Positions 1 through 11,836 of a stretch of DNA of 11,836 nt are shown piece after piece. A program made the position numbers and the translations under genes. The DNA comes from Isohypsibius dastychi. Its lineage: Eukaryota; Tardigrada; Eutardigrada; Parachela; Isohypsibiidae. The first letter of the stretch is position 1; the number at the start of each line of letters is the position of its first letter. A model generated the notes under the pieces. That model was not told the DNA's origin. It searched no databases and was given only the letters and a program-made list of their open reading frames with translations. The stretch is taken from NCBI GenBank assembly GCA_034696485.1, contig JAQIWT010001225.1, positions 1 through 11,836 of the forward strand. Reading direction: 5' to 3'.

Positions 1-55
1 AATTCGAACTCTGTTCGGTTGCTTCTGAACCACACAAAGCCTCCCGACTTCTGCA

Positions 56-1194
56 ATGGAATCTACCAAGAATGACAATTTCAGTTCCCCTAAAGGAGAT
101 CTGCACTTCAGAAGCCAGGAAAGCGAAAGTGCATTTGGATCATCATTGAGCTTAAAATCAACGGTCGAAGACCTCGGAGACAACATGCGAGCTTCCGACC
201 TAACTCTTGCCTCTCCATCTTCAATCGACACGATTTCGATGTCTTTCACCACATTTAATGGATCTGCTGGTTCGATTTCTTCACCAATCAGCCCCAAGAA
301 CAATGGTCTCAATGACAGCTTTCGAATCGAAGCTTCCATGGCGGATTTGGGGCTTTCTTCGCCGACCGCTCCATCCAGTCGGGATCTCGCCGTTGTTGAT
401 CAGCAAAAAGAAGCTGTTGGAGAACGTAGCAATAACTGGCGTGTTGTTCTAACGCTTTTGTCGGGCATACTGCTGTGGAAACGAAAATGGTATCCTGTTG
501 CAATTTGTCTCGCGAATTCACTGATCTTCCTCGAGATTTGGATGTCCGAGCTGACGTTCCTCTCAGTGTTGAGTGTGACTGGATTCTTCGTGGCGGCAAT
601 CGATTGCCTACTTCCTGCAGTCGTTCAGCTCCTGGAATCAAAAGGATTTTTTCCGTACGATAACTCCAGTGTTTTGTTTCTCTAAAACGTGAAACGGGAT
701 CCGTTTGCCAGATTTCTTCTGGATTCAGCTTCACGTAGAACTGAGAATAATGGATGGCGTTAATTTAGCAATTAGCCTATTATAGTGAGAATCAGAGGGG
801 TTAAATTTCTTGTCAACAATCTGATCTCGTTTTGGATCTTTTTTTGACGAAAGTTTGACGAGTTTTTCTTCGCAGGTCGGAAAATTCGGTGGAAGATGTG
901 AAAGAAGTTATGGCGCTGTGGAACGGGATCAAGCATCTGATCAGTTTGATCTCCACTCAGGCTGTGTTGTTTCGCGCTGAAATGCCACGAGTTTTCAGCA
1001 TGGTTCTGGCATTCGGTTTCCTTCTACTCGCTTGGACTCTCGCTAAGATCAACCTTTTGTTCCTCGCCTATATCATCTCCACGCTAGTTTTGCTCGCTCC
1101 CGGAATCATCAAAAACGGTCTCTCAGCCAGTGTCGGTTTCAAGATTTCGATTTCAATTTTCGGCGGAAATGGAGAACATCAAAAGGAGGAATGA
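56..1194 (+). CDS. arl6ip1: ARL6IP1-like ER membrane-shaping protein (2 exons)
   Basis: Exons 56-654 and 876-1194 join across a 221-nt intron (donor GTACGA, acceptor TTCTTCGCAG) in matching phase 2, giving 305 residues. ATG 56 is chosen because an in-frame TGA lies at 26-28. The C-terminal ~180 residues align by eye with ARL6IP1: a W128-R-V-V-x-W141-K-R-K-W145-Y-P block, two close hydrophobic stretches (about 145-162 and 167-193), a soluble linker starting S201-E-N-S-V-E-D, then a second hydrophobic pair (about 239-257 and 260-278) with the family's LLLxPG-like L272-L-A-P-G. Family knowledge: ARL6IP1 forms reticulon-like hairpins in the tubular ER membrane and binds ARL6. Odd point: residues 1-125 are a polar, Ser-rich, probably disordered extension. 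Human ARL6IP1 is about 203 residues and has no such region. A different reticulon-like hairpin protein is possible but fits less well. No AATAAA signal is seen just after the stop. Confidence 0.8.
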
Positions 1195-2519
1195 AGAAGA
1201 ACGTATGGAGCATTTTCCCGGCTTGATGGAAGATAAGTCCCAGATTTCTAATTAGAAGTTGATGTTCCGTTTTGATTAATTCCAAAAATTCGTTTTCCAA
1301 AGATTGATTTGGTTCCTAGTTTTCGAACAAGCATGTAATCTCGAAAATGTTTATACTTGCGGTGAAATTGAAGTTTTCTCTATTACTACTTCCGGTCTCA
1401 TCCTGTTTATCAAGAAGTTTTGGCGAAAAAGTCCTGACTTGAAAATGTGCCTGGATAAGTTCGTTTCCGGCTTCTCTCGTAGACAAGGCGTCCACCAAGC
1501 AATCGTCGCCATTGATCACTGACGTAAAACTTTTCCAAAGTTGTCTCCGCAAAGTGAGGTTGAAGCATAGTAAGATTGTTACTTCACTTGGTCGAATTGA
1601 AGATCGTGGATTTGAATTATGGTGTTTTATTTATTCTGACCGGGGGATCATTTCCGGCTGTCATTTCGAGGACAAACCTATTCGTTATATGATTCAACTT
1701 GTATTTCATAAATTTTGCCATAATTGTTCAAGGTATTTTCCGGTCAGATGAGAACTTAGTTTTCGATCTGTCTATTTCCGGTCCCCACTTCATGTGGAAT
1801 AGTCAATTTTTCATCCCATAGCGTAGTGGCAGTGTTCCGATTTATGAACACCGGAAATGTCGGTCCAGCATATTTTCGAATCCCGCCATCGTAGAAAAGT
1901 TTCGCCCGGTTAAGCAAGGACAGATAGAAAGATGGATGCGAGACTGATTGACGGCTTCATAATGAGATCCATATGAGCTTATAGGGTATGCTAATTATAT
2001 CAATCAGGGAGGTGCCGGCCAAACATACGCTTATCATCCCGTTGTATTTCATCGCAAACGCATAAGAACAAGATATCATCCGCCTTATTGTCACCGGATG
2101 TGCCAAAAACTTCTAACGAACCTGAACTAAAAGCGATAATTTTATATTTAGCGCTTCGCTAATTGGCATTCCGTTTTTGACGGAATTTGATTGATTTGGC
2201 AAAACGGGGTTTTCGGAATTCGTCCGAATAACATGTCAGCAAGTGGCTGTTCATTAGTGATGCTACAAATTGCTTTAATTGACCGCATTGAATGTGATCC
2301 CTTCAGGGGGGAAGTGGAGGGCGCGAAATCGTGTCCATTAAAATCGACCGCAAATAACCGATCTCCGGCCGATGAAGCTTCCGCGTCATTAGCCGTAATG
2401 CCGCTATCAGGGGACCACTGATAACCACCCTTGCCTCTCGAGATATTTGCATTGTACGCAATCTGTCACTCGTTTGTGTGATTCGTGATTTAATGGCCCG
2501 CGAAATATAAATGAGGGAA
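1195..2519. other. Intergenic region between two convergent genes; TTCCGG-rich, no gene seen
   Basis: This holds the 3' flank of the ARL6IP1-like gene and the far 3' flank of the homeobox gene. Short overlapping open frames occur on both strands between 1300 and 1750, but none has splice support or a recognisable protein. The first half carries six CCGGAA/TTCCGG sites (1390, 1465, 1652, 1738, 1776, 1851). A small hairpin (ATTCCGT at 2168-2174, ACGGAAT at 2180-2186, 5-nt loop) lies in the second half. GC-richer patches around 1980-2110 and 2280-2420 look like conserved non-coding sequence, but that is only an impression. Confidence 0.5.
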
Positions 2520-2525
2520 TTTATT
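2520..2525 (-). promoter_or_regulatory. Poly(A) signal AATAAA of the homeobox gene
   Basis: Reading the minus strand, AATAAA occurs about 78 nt after the TAA stop (2605-2603) of the homeobox gene. It is the first such hexamer downstream and sits at a normal distance for a short nematode 3' UTR. Confidence 0.6.
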
Positions 2526-2602
2526 TTGAATCAACAGAACGGATTGAAACAAGTGACCTTTGCACTGGGCGATTGAGGTTGAATTAATGTTGTGTTTTGA
2601 GT

Positions 2603-5576
<2,974 letters not shown>

Positions 5577-5767
5577 TATACGGGGGAAGCTCAGGAGTAT
5601 TAAAGAAATGAAATGTCCGGTTTGTAAACAGGCTAGTCGGTGGGCAATAAACTGATTCGGAAGCTGAGGATGAAGCGATTAATAGGTTCTCTATTTAGCA
5701 AATGCGATGCCAATCAGCCGGCTAATGATGACTTGGCTCTGGTCCATCAACGAAATGACGCGTCCCC

Positions 5768-6420
5768 TTATTCGCTGAGGAAGGAGATGGACCGGCGGGG
5801 GCGTGATTTTTGGCTGACAGAAATTGAGACGGTTTGCTCTTCTTCATCTTCGTGGATTTCCTGGATTGAAAAAGAGCGCAGAAAAGGTTGGAAAATTTGG
5901 GTGAATTTGTTTTCAGCATAACATAATGTTTTTGATTCAACTCTGTCAAAATATTTTAAAGACTTTGGAATAGTTTTTTCTGGAATTCGAAACAGGGGTG
6001 AGGTTCAATATTTCAGGAACTAAGCAGGATTTTTAATGTGTAGTTTTTCGGGCTGAAGAAACACATCTCAAATGAACTGTTTTGTTTTTTATTGGCATTT
6101 TCTCACGAAAGGTTCATTATTGCTTGCTCTTAAATTTAAAGTTTTCATGGAATTTGAATGGCGAATGATTATATCACGAGTTGATTATATCGGAATGAGC
6201 ATTTTTCTCAGTTTTCATCAAATCGGTTTTTTCGAAGTTCAGAATTTTTCTCGATAGCTTTTATTTTGACAGCAAGCTTATTTTACTGTTGCATGCAAAA
6301 TGTTTATGGGCCGCTTGTACATCACCGCCATCCTCAAAAGCGTCGCGTATTGGTTGAGGACCATCTGAAGCTCAGTGGAGCAGAGTGGTAGCATAATCAG
6401 ATCGCTAATATGCTCAACGA
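5768..6420 (-). CDS. Possible 3' exons of an unrecognised gene
   Basis: Minus-strand segment 6420-6287 follows a strong acceptor (AATGTTTCAG) and stays open for 44 codons. Its composition is balanced and amphipathic (for example STELQMVLNQYATLL, then MYKRPINIL). It meets a usable donor, GTAAAA, at 6286. In matching phase 0, the next good acceptor (CAATCCAG, 5861) leads into 30 codons with an acidic run (HEDEEE) and a basic/Ser end (RPRRSISFLSE) before TAA at 5770-5768. If unspliced, the first segment instead stops at TAA 6280-6278. An alternative frame at 5859-5716 is also open. No start codon or upstream exon was found and I do not recognise the protein. It shares the homeobox gene's strand but cannot splice into exon 1, which lacks an acceptor. 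It could be the end of a separate gene, a pseudogene fragment or chance. Confidence 0.35.
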
Positions 6421-6426
6421 CTGAAA

Positions 6427-9400
6427 CATTTTCAGGCAGTTTATCGGTTTTTCGAACGTTTTCTCCTCACTCTTTTGCTTTAAAAATTAGTGCTTCATGA
6501 AATTAAATACGACACATTTTAATTCAATAAATTAAATTTTCAAGCCTCTATTCCGGCAATTTTATTATCATTTTCCGTAATTCTGGGAAATGGTTTTGGG
6601 AATACGAAACTGCCTTTAATTAAACCTGGCTTGGTTGATGCTTCAATTCCATATGTGACCAATCCCGTGAATATGCAGATTTCGCTAATCCCTAATTGAT
6701 TACTTCAATTTACGTCCGGTTATGACTGAAAGGAAGAATTAGCCGGCAATCAGGCGATGGGATCTCAGCAGGTTTTGCGGAAGGACTATTAAACGCACTT
6801 ATTGTAAACGCTCAAGCGCTTTGCGCCTTTTCCATCATAAGAGATGTTAATATGGAATTAGTGGAGGTCGATTGATGTTTCGTATTCGTAACAGTCCTTC
6901 CGGAAAGTGCTTTAAAGACACTCATCTCATGCCGCAATATGACGCCATCCTTCCACTAAAAGTATCCTCCAGCTATACTAAAATCGCGCAGTTGAAACAT
7001 CAACTCATATTCAACTAGAAATCAAACATGTATTCTCCTCACGATCGTTAGAATTTTGATATGTCTTTTGTAATTTCCGTATACTTGGAATAAAGGGCTG
7101 TAAAATGACAAATTAGGGATAATGCAAAATAAGAGAAACGAATTAAGGGAACATAAATTCAGAATTGTGGTTAGATTTCTTGAATTTTGGGGGATGAAAT
7201 ATTTCTTGTCGTTTTCTGGATTTTTAATCGTTATTTATCTATCAATTTTGACAATTTTTTATCAATTCTATTTTCAGAGGCATTTTTCTGTCAGAAAATT
7301 TCTTCGTAACATTTCGCGGTTTTTTTGCGATGGATTTCACTTCTGTAATATGTCGTTCTTGCTTAGTTTCTTTATGGAATTTAATGGCAATGGCTCTGCG
7401 TGATTTAATTCAAGTAAAACTTCATCCGCTTTTTTATTTTTAAAAAATCCGCCACTTTTTCCTCATTTTGTCGCGTTTCAATAATCGAGTCACTTTTAAA
7501 TTGCTTATTTTCAAGCGCTCTATTCCGTCGAATTTCGCGGCATGTGCGCAATCTGTAAGGACGTTATGATCAAAGTGGGCCAATAATAGAGTAGAGAAAG
7601 GGACAATCAAATAAAGGATGGTCGTGTTACGCTTTAGAGACATAATTCACTTGATATCTCAATCTAATTCTTTCAAGCGATAAAGAGGCCCTCTTTTCAA
7701 CTGAAATGAAGCTGTAATGGCTTATTAGGAGTCATTTTTCATTGCCGGCCAGACAGGCCAGTTTGGACAAATAGCAATTGCTCTTTTCACAAGTGCATCG
7801 ACATTTCGATCATCGGCCATCTTTGCCTGTGCTTTCTTTAAACGCCAATTTAAATGCGGAGCAGCCGTAACTGCTTCTCAATGTTGCATGAACGCTTTGA
7901 CGCTAATTGCACTCTGGGTCCCGGAAAATCTCAGCCATGTTTGATTACGCTGGAGCACAAGTCATAATTTAGGAAAGCGCCAGAAATTGCGACGCTCGTA
8001 AAGTGACAGTTTGTTAGCTGGTGATCCGAAAATAAACAACTTAATTAGATGACATGACTGGCCTGGTGGTTTGGTTGGTGTGACACAAACGGATGGTTTG
8101 GAAGATATTATGGTTGTCGGGGCACTAATCGATCCACTTTTCGACGCGAGTTAAAAATAAGCTTTGCTTTCGCTTCTGTTTATGCGCGACTAATTATATA
8201 ATTAGCTTGAAATTAGCTGCTTGACCAAACATCGTAAATTTCAGACCACCAGAATTTTTGTTCTGTAATTTTTTATTGTTATTTGAATGTTGAGTTATTC
8301 AAAAACACGCGGCAAAATCCATATTTTTTACTGCACGTTGAGGAGCATTTTTTCAGGGGGCATCGAGCGATTTGCGGACTGTTTTAGTTCGTTGCGTGGC
8401 ATCCTTGGAAAACAAAAGAGATTGGTGTGTAAAGTCATTTTATATTTAACTGAACGTAGCTCTGTGATGAATACTTTCAGAATTCTACAGTTTATCCTAA
8501 TTTAGTTGCTGTTTGGAGCGATAAATATTTGGATCTCTTCTAACAATTCCGTTCAGTAAATTTTTCATTTTGATTTTCATCGGTGTCGTTTTCCGTTTCT
8601 TTCACCTTTGTGAAAATATATTTGAACTGAAAATGTTCTAAAAATCTTGCAGAATTTAACCTGTCGTTTTTATCCGTGCCTTTTGCAAAACATACAGATG
8701 GAAATTTATGAATTAGCATCCCAGAAGGGACCAGTTTGGAGTACTTTGTATGTCCAAGAAATCTGAACTTTATATGGGAGAGTTTCTGCTTCTTTCGTTT
8801 TATTTTCCTCACAGCTTTTTGGTTTTTCTTCCCAGAAAATTCTTCTCGTGCTCAAAAAACTGAGAACCGGTCCGTTCCAAATTTTATTATAAACCGGGGC
8901 GCTGAAACTGTATTGTCCTAAAACCATAATTATCCGCAATGAAACTGATTTTCAGGTCAAGTGAAATTCGCCAAACGGCAGATTAATGCTAATCGATGTC
9001 CTAATTAACCTCATTAAATACAAAACTTGGCAAAATTAATTAGCAAGCATTAAATTTAACACCTGTCACACTGTATGAGCTGTGATTCATTCTGAGTTGC
9101 CAACACAGCTGATTTGGTGACAAGTCTATAAATTAAGACAGTAGCTTCTGCTGGTCGATGACTGATTTTCCCGTGAAACGGCTGAATGAAATGAAAGACA
9201 TTTATTCTCCATGAGATACCTCGGTCTAATGAAGTCGAAATCGGATCGTGCGATACTCCATAATGGCTCCTGTTCATGCGATTTAATGAGAGAAAATTGC
9301 TTCTTAAAGACGGGCTTATTGTCAGCACATCTCGCGTTTATTTGTCATCTGAACCTGAAATGAAAGAACAAATTGAACTGCTCCGGCAAAACACATTACT

Positions 9401-9668
9401 TTCCCTGACAGTTCGATATCATCCAATTACAAGCATCTCGGAGGCGATTGATTGGTGGTTTACAGTGGGGGCCATTATGGTGGATATTGCGGGGAGTAAT
9501 TAGATCGTTTCTTGGATAATGCTCTCATTCATCCTTTCCGGATGCGCTGCGGCGTCCAGCGTGTCCCACAACGTGGTCCCCGGGGACCGCCGATCATCGA
9601 GCCGCTTTTCAATCTGCAATGATTGCGGTTTTCAAATAGATGGAATGACAACATTTTTTGACCTTTTA
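6427..9668. other. Gene-poor 3.2-kb region, candidate regulatory DNA
   Basis: I see no gene supported here. GC-richer islands at about 6600-7000, 7680-8110 and 8940-9300 alternate with AT-rich stretches containing only short open frames. TAATTA and TTAATTA homeodomain-type motifs recur (for example around 8190-8215 and 8990-9050). One plus-strand frame is open from 7729 to 7944 without a start or splice signals. The layout resembles the enhancer-rich upstream DNA of a developmental transcription factor, which would fit the homeobox gene to its left. That is inference. Confidence 0.45.
8190..8205. promoter_or_regulatory. Palindromic double TAATTA site
   Basis: CTAATTATATAATTAG is a perfect 16-bp palindrome containing two TAATTA homeodomain core sites in inverted orientation, with further ATTAGC copies just downstream. 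A paired or dimeric homeodomain site is plausible, including autoregulation by the NK1 factor. No direct evidence of binding can be seen. Confidence 0.35.
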
Positions 9669-9756
9669 TAAAAGTGGTAATTGTGTGTTTGTCAGTTTGT
9701 ATTTTGTATTTATAAATACAAAATACAAACTGACAAACACACAATTACCACTTTTA
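9669..9756. repeat. Perfect 88-bp spacer-free palindrome
   Basis: Every base from 9669 to 9712 pairs with its partner from 9756 down to 9713. That gives two 44-nt arms with no mismatch and no loop, centred on TATA at 9711-9714. Pairing breaks at 9668/9757. The outer ends read TAAAAGTGG and CCACTTTTA, so the unit is bounded by TA dinucleotides, as in some Tc1/mariner-derived MITEs. Flanking DNA is otherwise unrelated. Alternatives are a fold-back assembly or amplification artefact, or a hairpin RNA source. Confidence 0.95.
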
Positions 9757-9758
9757 AT

Positions 9759-9797
9759 ACGATAATAAATTACGATAATTTAGGACGATAATAAATT
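9759..9797. repeat. Short direct repeats ACGATAATAAATT
   Basis: Two exact 13-nt copies (9759-9771 and 9785-9797) flank a partial copy, ACGATAATTT, at 9772-9781. The cluster abuts the large palindrome, so the two may have arisen together. Confidence 0.85.
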
Positions 9798-10318
9798 GGA
9801 GCAACTCACAAAAAAAACCAGGACCGGTATTTTGATACACTCGACAATACTTGGCCACTGAATTTATTGGATTAATAAAAAATATTAGAAACCGGTGAAA
9901 GGACTTTAAAAAAATGCACTCCGTCATTATCCGATGGTGAAATAGAATTTTCAGATCGAATGCATCGTTTTTGATAAGATTGTGCGTGGGTACTACAAAC
10001 CGGACACAGTCCGAGAGCACGACTTGCTTGAAGGGGGGGGGGGGGGTTGAATTTAGGTCACTGCCATTATTTCTTTGCGTTTGTTTTCGTTGCAAATTTC
10101 ACCTTCCTCACTCTCGTTCTCCGTTTCACAACTTTTTTGTTTACTTTGATTTTACCTGTTTGTCGTTGCGGAATGTCTTCTGTTGGATTTGTTTTCTACG
10201 AACTTCCTCTGCTTGTTTTGGAAATGGCCAGTTTCACCCTTCCCAGCTCCTGCAGAAAGTGACCTTTTTCCTGGTTTTGGCCTCGTTATTCCCTGATGTT
10301 CTTTCGCCGTCTCGAATC
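9798..10318. other. 5' flank of the NSD-type gene
   Basis: This stretch contains a run of 14 G and then a pyrimidine-rich segment running toward the start codon at 10319. A plus-strand frame stays open from about 9971 into exon 1, but its composition (Phe/Cys/Leu-rich, reading through the G run) argues against coding. AG acceptors such as CTCCTGCAG ending at 10257 could serve for spliced-leader addition or a 5' UTR intron. A minus-strand open frame (10095-9754) also lacks support. Confidence 0.4.
10033..10046 (+). repeat. Poly-G tract (G14)
   Basis: Fourteen consecutive G lie about 270 nt upstream of the NSD-type start codon. Such monoG runs can fold as G-quadruplexes. In C. elegans they are deletion-prone when the DOG-1/FANCJ helicase is missing (established knowledge). 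The length is prone to sequencing error. Confidence 0.9.
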
Positions 10319-11836
10319 ATGCCTGCAGCTCAAGGCAAACGCAAAACTCCTTCGTCTGCGTCCCATCTTCCAGTTTCAAAACGAAAGCAGCAGCCCGTCC
10401 CCCAGGAGGTACGTCAGCAATATCCTTGGTGTGAATGCGAAATGATATTTCTGTTTTTTCGCAGAAATCTGAAAATGAGGAAAACCAGCCGTTTGGCACC
10501 CAACAGATTGTTTCGACGGTGCAGAATATCCGGACTCATCCAAACACATGGGCTGCCACGTCTGTCGCGATATATCGGGAATGGAAAGCGCGATGCTCGA
10601 AGCTACTTCCGGTGCTCCTCGAACGAATGATTCAGCGAATCAACCACAGCTTCAGACCCATCGAAGGCCCATTTCCGGAATTATGCAGCATTTGTGGAAA
10701 ACCTGCATGTGAAGCAGAACATCAGTACGAATCCTGTGGCGGAATATGCGGACGGCGTTTTCATTCCAGCTGTTTATCTGCTCAAGCAATTGTGTCGTTT
10801 TCCGATAGTCGCTGCAGTGATTGCCAGAAAAGTGAGTCGATGACGTGTTACTCATATTGAATTCTCCAGTATTTCGTTCGGTTACAGAGAGCTGGTCCTG
10901 TTTCTTCTGCAAGAAAGTGGATCCAGATCCGTCGAACAAAATCTCCCAGTGTCCATTTCCGGGATGCAGACTGTTCTTTCACAAGACCTGTATGCAGAGA
11001 ATGCAGCCGGATCTACCCAAAAGCACCGAGAAGATATTGCGGGAGATGAAGCGGTCGGTTTTCAGTACGGGAAAAAAGAAGAAAAATCCGTTGATTTGTT
11101 CGCGACATCGATGTGTGACCTGCGTTGAAATGCAAAGAGAACCGAGGCAAGATGCGGAATGGAATCCGGAGAAGCAGCTCGTTATATGCCGGAAGTGTCC
11201 GAATGCTGTCCATGCCAATAGATTGTGTTTTCCGGCTGACTTCCGGCGGAATGAATTCGACGCAATGGTCATGACTTGTTGCGATCACGATCTCTATGAA
11301 ACTAGGTTCACCACTTTGAAAGACATGGATGATTATTTAAAATCGGACGCCATACAGAGAGAATTTTTCGTTTCGCTGGAGTACCAGTCGGAGTCGATGT
11401 GCGTCGTGTGTGCAGGATCGGAAAGCCAAGGTTGCCTCCAAATTTTGTTCCGGTAATTTCGCTTCTGTATTCGGTGTTTTTCAGGATTATTTCGACGTTG
11501 TTGGGTATGCTCCATGGGAGTTCACACAATTTGTATTGAGTCCAGCGGCGGTTTGTCAACGAAGTCAGAGTGGACCTGTCGGCTTTGCACTCATTCGCCC
11601 AAGCGCTCTTCAAAACTCCGGAAACATCGTCAGCTCATTTTCGTCAATGACACTGTTTGGCATCGGCATCCATTTTTTAAAATGTAAAAGCTACTCAGTT
11701 TTTTACGAAGTGCTGACTTTTTATATTATGCTTTCAGTCCGTGGCCCTGTCTGGTTGTCAGTCTGGATGATTTTCCCGAATCTTTGGTGGATGTGAAGCA
11801 GTTGCTCGACGGAACTCCAGCCATTCCACTATTTTA
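10319..11836 (+). CDS. NSD/MES-4-type histone H3K36 methyltransferase, 5' part (5 exons, cut by window end)
   Basis: Exons 10319-10408, 10465-10831, 10888-11430, 11485-11683 and 11738-11836 are joined by introns of 56, 56, 54 and 54 nt. Phases 0/1/1/2 match across all four joins, giving 432 complete codons in the window. Residues 1-30 are basic and carry an SKRKQ nuclear-signal-like stretch. PHD 1: C104, C107, C121, C125, H130, C133, C147, C150. PHD 2: C157, C160, C174, C179, H184, C187, closed by C223/H226. PHD 3: C228, C231, C253, C256, H261, C266, closed by C283/H286, with the NSD-typical RKCPNAVHAN run. PHD 4: C324, C327, C339, C342, H347, C350, C365, C368. A PWWP domain follows, with core PWPC at 401-404 after an NDTVWHR strand. 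This order matches NSD1/2/3. The AWS-SET-postSET catalytic part is not in the window, so methyltransferase activity is inferred from the family. In C. elegans the NSD-like protein is MES-4, a germline chromatin factor. ATG 10319 is chosen as the most natural start, but an upstream exon cannot be excluded. Confidence 0.88.

Noticed and set aside
6360-6420. tRNA- or snRNA-like plus-strand run (GCTCAGTGGAGCAGAGTGGTAG)
   Set aside because: It resembles a tRNA D-arm or U4 5' end superficially, but no matching anticodon or T arm follows. The minus-strand coding reading explains it better.
7122-7403. 93-codon plus-strand open frame, Phe-rich
   Set aside because: The protein is low-complexity hydrophobic, derived from T-rich sequence, with no family resemblance and no upstream signals.
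7729-7944. 71-codon plus-strand open frame, Ala/Phe/Cys-rich
   Set aside because: It begins after a stop with no ATG and no clear acceptor or donor. It sits in a GC-richer island where open frames are expected.
8357-8413. Plus-strand segment after a good TTTTTTCAG acceptor, ending at a possible GTGTGT donor
   Set aside because: It is only about 57 nt, has no phase-matching partner exon, and is AT-rich on both sides.
8540-8939. Three overlapping open frames on both strands
   Set aside because: All are Lys/Phe-biased, as expected from AT-rich DNA, with no domain or splice support.
9971-10318. Open plus-strand frame continuous with exon 1 of the NSD-type gene, adding over 100 residues
   Set aside because: It reads through the G14 run and is Phe/Cys/Leu-rich with no NSD similarity. 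A start at 10319 followed by a basic stretch is more natural.

Overview
The window looks like genomic DNA from a small-genome ecdysozoan animal, most likely a nematode. Several introns are only 54-56 nt long, acceptors are of the TTTCAG/TTTTCAG type without long pyrimidine tracts, and the gaps between genes are AT-rich. The best-recognised gene is an NK1-class homeobox gene of the ceh-1 / slouch / NKX1 type. The species assignment is inference from these traits.

Layout: (1) 56-1194, plus strand: a two-exon gene for an ARL6IP1-like endoplasmic-reticulum membrane protein with a long Ser-rich N-terminal extension. (2) 1195-2519: no convincing gene, but a cluster of six CCGGAA/TTCCGG sites. (3) 2603-5576, minus strand: a four-exon NK1-class homeobox gene with a TN/eh1-like repressor motif in exon 1, a possible 123-nt cassette exon, and a homeodomain split by an intron inside the codon for residue 50. 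Its poly(A) signal is at 2520-2525, and its 1.4-kb first intron holds an unexplained 144-codon open frame. (4) 5768-6420, minus strand: two coding-like segments with good splice signals, possibly the 3' end of an unrecognised gene. (5) 6427-9668: mostly non-coding, with GC-richer islands and TAATTA-type homeodomain motifs, plausibly regulatory DNA of the homeobox gene. (6) 9669-9756: a perfect, spacer-free 88-bp palindrome, followed by short direct repeats and a run of 14 G. (7) 10319-11836, plus strand: the 5' part of an NSD/MES-4-type histone H3K36 methyltransferase gene. Five exons encode a chain of PHD fingers and the start of a PWWP domain; the SET domain would lie beyond the window.

All intron phases in the three recognised genes are mutually consistent, and this is the strongest evidence for the models. 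The genes look functionally independent: ER membrane shaping, tissue-specific transcription, and chromatin marking. No operon-like head-to-tail spacing is seen. No tRNA, rRNA, CRISPR array or intact transposase was found.
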